A program made the position numbers and the translations under genes. Shown here piece after piece: positions 5,691 through 10,352 of a stretch of DNA of 10,352 nt (its first letter is position 1; each line of letters opens with the position of its first letter). The notes under the pieces were generated by a model. The model saw nothing but the letters and a program-made list of their open reading frames with translations, ran no database searches and had not been told where the DNA came from. The stretch covers positions 1-10,352 of the forward strand of contig PCCJ01000053.1 of assembly GCA_002731665.1 (NCBI GenBank). The letters are read 5' to 3'. Source of the stretch: Actinomycetota bacterium. Its GTDB lineage: Bacteria > Actinomycetota > Acidimicrobiia > Acidimicrobiales > Poriferisodaliceae.

Positions 5691-6602
5691 TTACAAAAGT
5701 GATCGCAGGGCTTGCCTAGTTCTGGCTTCGTCTTCTTTGTTAGAACCAAACTCCACAGCTATAACGTCATCGGCGCCCGAATCGAATGTCGCTCGCAGTT
5801 GATCTCGGATTTCACGTTCATTGCCAATAACGCAAATATCTTCTGGCCCGCTTAGCGACTCTCGATCAAGCATCGCCCGGTAACTCGGTAGTTTTCCGTA
5901 GATCTGAAAAATTTTAGCTGCCCGTTCACGGCCGGCATCGAGATCATCCGTACAAAGAACCGGCAACCCAACGACAACACGTGGCTTTTGCCTTCCTGCC
6001 TCATCGGCTGCTTCTCTTATCGTTGGAACGGTAAGGTCAGCTAACGTTTTATTACCAGTCATCCAGGTAATTGTTCCATCAGCCATTTTGCCTGTCAGCC
6101 GAAGCATTTGAGGCCCAAGGGCCGCTACAAGAACATCGGGAGCAGGCGCCCCTTCCAACATCGTAGAATTTTTTCCTGACATAAGCTCGCCGGTGAAACG
6201 AACAGCTTCATTTCGCAATTGGGGGTTTAATATTTCTAGAAATTCTTGAAGATGCCGAACAGGACGTTCGAACGAATACCCATACTGCTTCTCGATTACC
6301 GGCTTATGAGATAAACCAATGCCAAGAGCTAAGCGGTTCCCAATAATTGATGTGACGGTAACGGCTCGCTGAGCCATAGAAATGGGGTGTTGTATGTACG
6401 TCGGGATTACAGCAGTACCGAGTTCAATTTCAGGAACAGCCATTCCGACATGACTCAGTGCCAATAAAGCGTCAACACCCATAGGCATTTGGGGAACCCA
6501 GTAAGAGTGAAAACCATCTGCATGAGCTAATTTCGCATCCATTATCAGCTCTTCTACATTAAGCAATTTCCCAGCCGGGCCCCGAAAAATTCCTATTTGC
6601 AT
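5691..6602 (-). CDS. LLM-class F420-dependent oxidoreductase
   Basis: A 303-residue bacterial-luciferase-like TIM-barrel enzyme, most similar in pattern to actinobacterial F420-dependent reductases/dehydrogenases. These exchange hydride between F420 and an organic substrate in the cytoplasm. Visible landmarks are MQIGIF as strand 1, the ELGTAVIPTYIQHPISMAQ block (60-78), GNRLALGIGLSH (88-99), the PDVLVAALGPQMLRLTGKMADG segment in the middle, and a C-terminal helical stretch after GADDVIAVEF. Length is normal for the group. ATG 6602 has a strong GGTAGGGGAG just upstream, which fixes the start. It is divergent from the dioxygenase-like gene, whose start is 72 bases away, so their promoters must overlap or be very close. 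The substrate is not evident. Confidence 0.88.
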   Translation of the reverse strand: MQIGIFRGPAGKLLNVEELIMDAKLAHADGFHSYWVPQMPMGVDALLALSHVGMAVPEIELGTAVIPTYIQHPISMAQRAVTVTSIIGNRLALGIGLSHKPVIEKQYGYSFERPVRHLQEFLEILNPQLRNEAVRFTGELMSGKNSTMLEGAPAPDVLVAALGPQMLRLTGKMADGTITWMTGNKTLADLTVPTIREAADEAGRQKPRVVVGLPVLCTDDLDAGRERAAKIFQIYGKLPSYRAMLDRESLSGPEDICVIGNEREIRDQLRATFDSGADDVIAVEFGSNKEDEARTRQALRSLL

Positions 6603-6674
6603 AACGACTCCCCTACCAAATTCACAAGCAATTCATTTTGCCACATGCGAAACTATAAATGCCAAGGAGAGCCA

Positions 6675-7874
6675 ATGTTGAGCAAAAATCAAATTAGCGA
6701 CTACGAACGCGACGGGTTTCTAGTCCTACGTCAACAGATATCCGAAGCTGACATACAGCGATTAGAACGCGGACTTGAGCGAAATCCGCCATTGGATGGG
6801 ACTCTATATGACGCCACAAGGCTGACTTATCCTGAACCTGGCAGATATACCCTCGCAAACAACTGCCTTAAGGATCCAGATCTAAGTTTTCTAGCCGAGC
6901 ACAAGTCAATTATTCCACCGGTAACTGAATTGCTCGGCGGCGAACCTCGACTAACAGCTTTTGTCATTTACGACCGAACGCCAGGTGGTTCAAGTATCCC
7001 AGGTCACAATGATTACAAACGTTGGCGTCCGGTCGGGTCTTCCATGAACTGGCTGTTCGCAATTACTCCATTCACTGACTTCGATTCCAAAACAGGACCC
7101 CTATTTGTCGCTCCCGGTTCACACCAGTTGCAACGGATTACCAACAACCACGAGCGCCCGCTAGCCGTCGCCCCTCCCGTCGCTCCCTCACCTTCCGCTT
7201 ATATAGACCCAATTCTTAAACGAGGCGACCTTCTGCTAATGAACATGCACTTGTGGCACAAGGCATCTGGCAATTCATCTCAAACACACCGAGTAGGTGC
7301 CTTTAACAAATACTGCTCTTCAGATGCCCCTCCCGCTACCGGATATTTTCTATATGATGATGACGTTCATGATGCGCTATCACTTGAAAAAAAATCTCTG
7401 TTAGGTGTACATAGCAACAAACAAATCAAAACGACTCGTCTGCTTCTTACGCGAAAGCGGCAAGACACTGAGATTCTTTTGTGCAACGATCGGCATCACC
7501 AGTTGATACTGCCGGGCGGTGAAGCGATTCCCGAAACCGCTATTGCCGACTGGGACCAGGGAAATTTTGTGGCATCTCTGCACGCGGCGATCCGCTCGCA
7601 ACTTAAAATCGAGGTGCCTTGGGTGTCTTATATCGGAGACTTCGCTGAGGCTGAAGGCCTTTGCCGGGTCTACGGCTACGACCTTAATCAGCTAGGATTT
7701 CCTGTCGAGTATGACAATGCTGTTTGGAAAACAATCCGAGAGATTGAAGCTGAAAGCAGCATCCTTAAATGGGGCTACGAACCTGCCGCACTAAACCTCT
7801 GGCTCGACCCATCTATCACCCGCGGCAAAGCCCTAACGCAAGCACAATGCCGAATAAACCAGTACGCATTTTGA
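6675..7874 (+). CDS. Phytanoyl-CoA dioxygenase-like protein with C-terminal degenerate Nudix domain
   Basis: A 399-residue two-part protein. Residues 1 to about 235 are a PhyH-family Fe(II)/2-oxoglutarate dioxygenase: the iron triad is His111-x-Asp113 (GHNDYKRW) and His195 in RGDLLLMNMHLWHKASGN, and the Arg of THRVGAF is placed to bind 2-oxoglutarate. From about residue 255 a Nudix-like fold follows: LLLTRKRQ, a strand ending ILPGGEAIPE (LPGG at 279-282), then the position of the Nudix helix. There the usual RE..EE residues read A304-A305-I-R-S308-Q309, so the pyrophosphatase metal ligands are missing. The start at 6675 is chosen for AAGGAGA (6664-6670); the frame upstream to 6597 lacks support and overlaps the divergent gene. 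The dioxygenase part is probably active and hydroxylates an unknown lipid or small molecule. The tail is more likely a binding or regulatory module. Confidence 0.83.
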   Translation: MLSKNQISDYERDGFLVLRQQISEADIQRLERGLERNPPLDGTLYDATRLTYPEPGRYTLANNCLKDPDLSFLAEHKSIIPPVTELLGGEPRLTAFVIYDRTPGGSSIPGHNDYKRWRPVGSSMNWLFAITPFTDFDSKTGPLFVAPGSHQLQRITNNHERPLAVAPPVAPSPSAYIDPILKRGDLLLMNMHLWHKASGNSSQTHRVGAFNKYCSSDAPPATGYFLYDDDVHDALSLEKKSLLGVHSNKQIKTTRLLLTRKRQDTEILLCNDRHHQLILPGGEAIPETAIADWDQGNFVASLHAAIRSQLKIEVPWVSYIGDFAEAEGLCRVYGYDLNQLGFPVEYDNAVWKTIREIEAESSILKWGYEPAALNLWLDPSITRGKALTQAQCRINQYAF

Positions 7875-7931
7875 ACTATTGCTAGATTCTTCTCAAAGAG
7901 AAATACGCATTTCGGCCGTGGAGATAAAGCC

Positions 7932-9563
7932 CTAAGATAGGGCGAAACCCTCGTATCCGTTAGAAGCAATTTCGTTGCAACGTTGCGTGTAGCTAGGAAA
8001 GCCACCAGCGTAAAGCATGAAGTTTTTTTCTTCACGACCTTCAATATTTTTGTTCACGCCCATGAACCACGAATCAGTTTTGCTCATCAATAGCCTAGAA
8101 ACAGACTCATGAACATGCTCAGTCCAAGAATTCTCTGCCATCTCAGACGCCTCGACACGACCAATTTTGTTTTTGAAAATATAAGCAACGAAATCTGATA
8201 CCCATTCAACATTTTGTTCTATGCACCTCGGCTGGTTACAAAACGTCGACGCGTTATGTGGACCTACCAAAGTGAACATATTCGGAAAACCAGAAACGCT
8301 CATTCCCAAATAAGTGCGTGGCCCTGAAGACCATTTATCTCTGAGAAGTTTTCTGTCCAAACCAACGAAATCAATAGAATTAAACGGACCCATAACCGCG
8401 TCAAAGCCTGTTGCGTAAATCACCAAATCAAATTCATGATCATATTGCGTTGTCTTAATTCCCCGACTTGTTATCGCCTCAATTGGTGCTTCATTTAGAT
8501 CAACAAGAAGCACATTCTCCTGGTTGTACACCTCATAGTATTTCGTTTCCATCGGCACACGTCTAGTACCGAATCCATGATCTTTAGGAACTAGTTTCTC
8601 TGCTATTTCCGGATTATTTACACGTTCGCGAATTTTCTTTTCCACAAACTCACTGAGAGTCTTATTTGCATCTTCATCGACCAAAACGTCCCGAAAATTT
8701 CCCATCCATATTCCAAACCCTGGCGAAGCATAGAGTTCTTCATAAAATTGGTTTCGTTCTGCAGCTGTGACGTCTAACGCTTTTCGGGAGTCCGCTGTAT
8801 GGATGAATCCAGCAAATGATGATTTGCACGTATCAAAAATATCCTTGTATCGATCTTTTATTAAAGACATTTCTTCATCGCTTATTAAGCCATTGTGTAA
8901 AGGAGCGCACCAGTTAGGGCTCCGTTGGAAAATAGTTAAATGTTCTGCTGATTTTGCTACCTCTTGTATCAGCTGCACCGCCGTTGCTCCAGTACCGATA
9001 ACGGCGACACGCTTTCCATCGAAATCAATGCCTTCCGATGGCCATTCAGCTGTATGGAAAGAAGGTCCATCAAAATCTCCCATTCCCGGATAATCAGGAA
9101 TTAGAGGTTTCGACAATATCCCGATTGCTGTTATCAAGATCTGGCACTCAACTCTAAAACCGTCTTCGGCCTCAACTTCCCATTTGTTAGTTGCATCATC
9201 GAATGTGCAAGAACGGACTTTAGTATCAAACCGAATATCTTCTCGTAGATCAAAGCGATCTGCGACATGTTGTAAATAACGCAGATTCTCTGGCTGCCCA
9301 GAAAATCTTTCTTTCCAATCCCACTCAGCGAGGAGCTCTTCGCTAAATGAGTAACCATAGGAATAACTTTCTGAATCAAAACGCGCCCCCGGATATCGAT
9401 TCCAATACCAAGTTCCGCCTACGTCAGAACCAGCTTCGAGCGCAAGAACAGAGACACCTAACTCGCGTAATTTATGAACCTGATAGATTCCAGACACACC
9501 AGTGCCGATCACCACAACCTCATATCGATTTTTTTCGCTTGGGTCCCCATTAATCTGGCTCAT
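7932..9563 (-). CDS. Type I Baeyer-Villiger monooxygenase (flavin-containing monooxygenase)
   Basis: A 543-residue FAD/NADPH enzyme that inserts oxygen next to a ketone carbonyl, giving an ester or lactone. The FAD Rossmann motif is GTGVSG (20-25), followed by GGTWYWNRYPGARFD typical of cyclohexanone/phenylacetone monooxygenases. The Baeyer-Villiger fingerprint FxGxxxHTxxWP is complete at 164-175 (FDGPSFHTAEWP). The NADPH Rossmann motif is GTGATA (190-195). The GTRRVP segment carries the expected active-site arginine, and YATGFD lies in the C-terminal half. Length is as usual and nothing is broken. ATG 9563 is preceded by only a weak GTGAG. A 7-bp perfect inverted repeat lies 32-51 bases upstream. 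It converges with the dioxygenase-like gene (57-base gap). The ketone substrate (cyclic, steroid, terpenoid or aryl) cannot be told. Confidence 0.95.
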   Translation of the reverse strand: MSQINGDPSEKNRYEVVVIGTGVSGIYQVHKLRELGVSVLALEAGSDVGGTWYWNRYPGARFDSESYSYGYSFSEELLAEWDWKERFSGQPENLRYLQHVADRFDLREDIRFDTKVRSCTFDDATNKWEVEAEDGFRVECQILITAIGILSKPLIPDYPGMGDFDGPSFHTAEWPSEGIDFDGKRVAVIGTGATAVQLIQEVAKSAEHLTIFQRSPNWCAPLHNGLISDEEMSLIKDRYKDIFDTCKSSFAGFIHTADSRKALDVTAAERNQFYEELYASPGFGIWMGNFRDVLVDEDANKTLSEFVEKKIRERVNNPEIAEKLVPKDHGFGTRRVPMETKYYEVYNQENVLLVDLNEAPIEAITSRGIKTTQYDHEFDLVIYATGFDAVMGPFNSIDFVGLDRKLLRDKWSSGPRTYLGMSVSGFPNMFTLVGPHNASTFCNQPRCIEQNVEWVSDFVAYIFKNKIGRVEASEMAENSWTEHVHESVSRLLMSKTDSWFMGVNKNIEGREEKNFMLYAGGFPSYTQRCNEIASNGYEGFALS

Positions 9564-9594
9564 AGGCTCACATTAACTGAGAGAATCATGTGCC

Positions 9595-9614
9595 GCGTGG
9601 TCTTGATACCACGC
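9595..9614. promoter_or_regulatory. Operator-like inverted repeat upstream of the BVMO gene
   Basis: GCGTGGT (9595-9601), six-base spacer CTTGAT, ACCACGC (9608-9614): a perfect 7-bp inverted repeat, 32 bases upstream of the BVMO ATG. Next to it lies an A/T-rich stretch (9615-9631) suitable for a promoter on the minus strand. No T-tract follows on the minus strand, and no plus-strand gene ends here, so a repressor site (TetR- or similar type) is a better guess than a terminator. Confidence 0.4.
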
Positions 9615-9740
9615 ACTAATTAATTTTTAATGCTCGTAGTTACAATTGGCTTTGCTTCTTTCTGCTCCGGACAAGCGTCAGCTGTTCGGTACACAAGCGA
9701 GGACAAAAAGTCTTGAAGCAAACAGCGGCAGAGAGACTAT

Positions 9741-10352
9741 TCAATACGGTGCTAAGTCGTAAAATCTGAAGTGTTGATTAATCGTGCGATGCCACTTATT
9801 TCGCGACAGCTCGCTGTTGATTGCAGCCAAACCTGTTCCATATTTACTAAGTCGGACAGGCCTATGACCACACCGCCACAAAACGCGGTCAATGGATGCA
9901 GAGCTGTGCGGAGATTTCGTTTCAATTACCACACCGTTAATTGACGTTTCTTTCCCTTCGGTAGCTTCACATTTGACGCCCAAATCTGCAGTTAACCGCA
10001 CACCGTTTTCTACATCTACAACTGAAATACGCTCGTACGACGTCCGCAAAGTTGTTAGAAGCGTTTCAGCAAGGCCTTCCCGACCCAAGGCCTTGTTCAC
10101 AAATTTTATGCCTTCGACCGTCAAACTCGGCACCACCGAAAAGTTTTCTGGGAGCCGACTCTTCAAACTTCGTCCACGATGGTCGCGAAGCTTTACTTCT
10201 ACAAGAGATTTCTGCGAATCCAAGTAAGTTCGGGTCCTTACTTTCCAGCGCCTCCTGCGACGGTGGGCCGTGGCACGAAATGATTCCAAATCCGCCGTAT
10301 CAAAGTACCAAGATTCATATGCGAACGACCTCTTCTCAGTAATTTCTAAAGC
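9741..10352 (-). CDS. VTC-domain (polyphosphate polymerase-like) protein, 5' truncated by window edge
   Basis: The C-terminal 203 residues of a protein with the VTC catalytic fold (triphosphate tunnel metalloenzyme superfamily), which in yeast Vtc4 polymerises polyphosphate from ATP. The frame is open to base 10352, so the gene starts outside; a TTG at 10289 is inside conserved sequence and is not a real start. Visible elements are YFDT near the edge, the basic strand RRRRRWKVRTRTY, EVKLRDHRGR (tunnel-lining basic and acidic residues), a central ENGVRLTADLG strand, then VVIETKSP and the typical end RPVRLSKYGTGLAAIN...KWHRTINQHF. Bacterial versions often stand next to membrane or CotH-type genes, which would lie beyond the window. 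The enzymatic product is inferred from the family only. Stop is TGA at 9741. Confidence 0.85.
   Translation of the reverse strand, partial: ALEITEKRSFAYESWYFDTADLESFRATAHRRRRRWKVRTRTYLDSQKSLVEVKLRDHRGRSLKSRLPENFSVVPSLTVEGIKFVNKALGREGLAETLLTTLRTSYERISVVDVENGVRLTADLGVKCEATEGKETSINGVVIETKSPHSSASIDRVLWRCGHRPVRLSKYGTGLAAINSELSRNKWHRTINQHFRFYDLAPY

Noticed and set aside
7775..8044. Minus-strand open frame between the dioxygenase-like and BVMO genes
   Set aside because: It overlaps the 3' ends of both well-supported genes in other frames and has no family signal.
9892..10342. Plus-strand open frames at the right end of the window
   Set aside because: They are antisense to the VTC-domain gene, whose conserved motifs continue to the window edge on the minus strand.
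1..10352. CRISPR arrays, insertion sequences, phage or defence genes
   Set aside because: No regularly spaced repeats, transposase motifs or terminal inverted repeats were found; gene content is metabolic.

Overview
The window reads as a chromosomal segment of a moderate-to-low GC bacterium that uses coenzyme F420, makes ergothioneine and probably makes selenoproteins. Two F420-type flavoenzyme families (an LLM-class oxidoreductase and a PPOX-fold protein), the egtB-egtD pair, a cell-wall amidase with a 'SPCGN' lead-in to its catalytic domain and a tRNA without an encoded CCA fit an actinobacterium, perhaps a marine Acidimicrobiia-like lineage. That assignment is inference from gene content, not from a marker gene.

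Layout. (1) 1-819: 3' part of an N-acetylmuramoyl-L-alanine amidase, followed by about 500 bases without a recognisable gene but with a good intrinsic terminator near 959-991. (2) 1315-4358, plus strand: a DsbA/FrnE-type thioredoxin-fold protein whose first active-site cysteine codon is an in-frame TGA (motif U-P-W-C), then egtB and egtD overlapping by four bases. (3) 4403-5536: a PaaI-like hotdog thioesterase on the minus strand, tRNA-Leu(UAG), and a small PPOX/F420-type flavin protein starting 26 bases after the tRNA. (4) 5691-9563: an LLM-class F420 oxidoreductase (minus) diverging from a phytanoyl-CoA-dioxygenase-like protein with a C-terminal degenerate Nudix domain (plus), which converges on a type I Baeyer-Villiger monooxygenase (minus). 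(5) 9741-10352: C-terminal part of a VTC-type polyphosphate polymerase domain protein (minus), running off the window.

The main discovery is in region 2. The gene appears to begin at codon 1384 (GTG), but the same frame read upstream through one TGA (1360-1362) supplies exactly the missing N-terminal strand and redox motif of the family, back to an ATG at 1315. A stem-loop of bacterial SECIS geometry lies just downstream of the TGA. TGA is used as an ordinary stop by egtB, the dioxygenase gene and the VTC gene here, so global recoding is unlikely. A selenocysteine-containing FrnE-like oxidoreductase next to an ergothioneine operon suggests a low-molecular-weight-thiol/redox locus. The rest is a set of oxidative enzymes (dioxygenase, BVMO, F420 oxidoreductase, thioesterase) consistent with lipid, terpenoid or ketone catabolism, without enough context to name a pathway.
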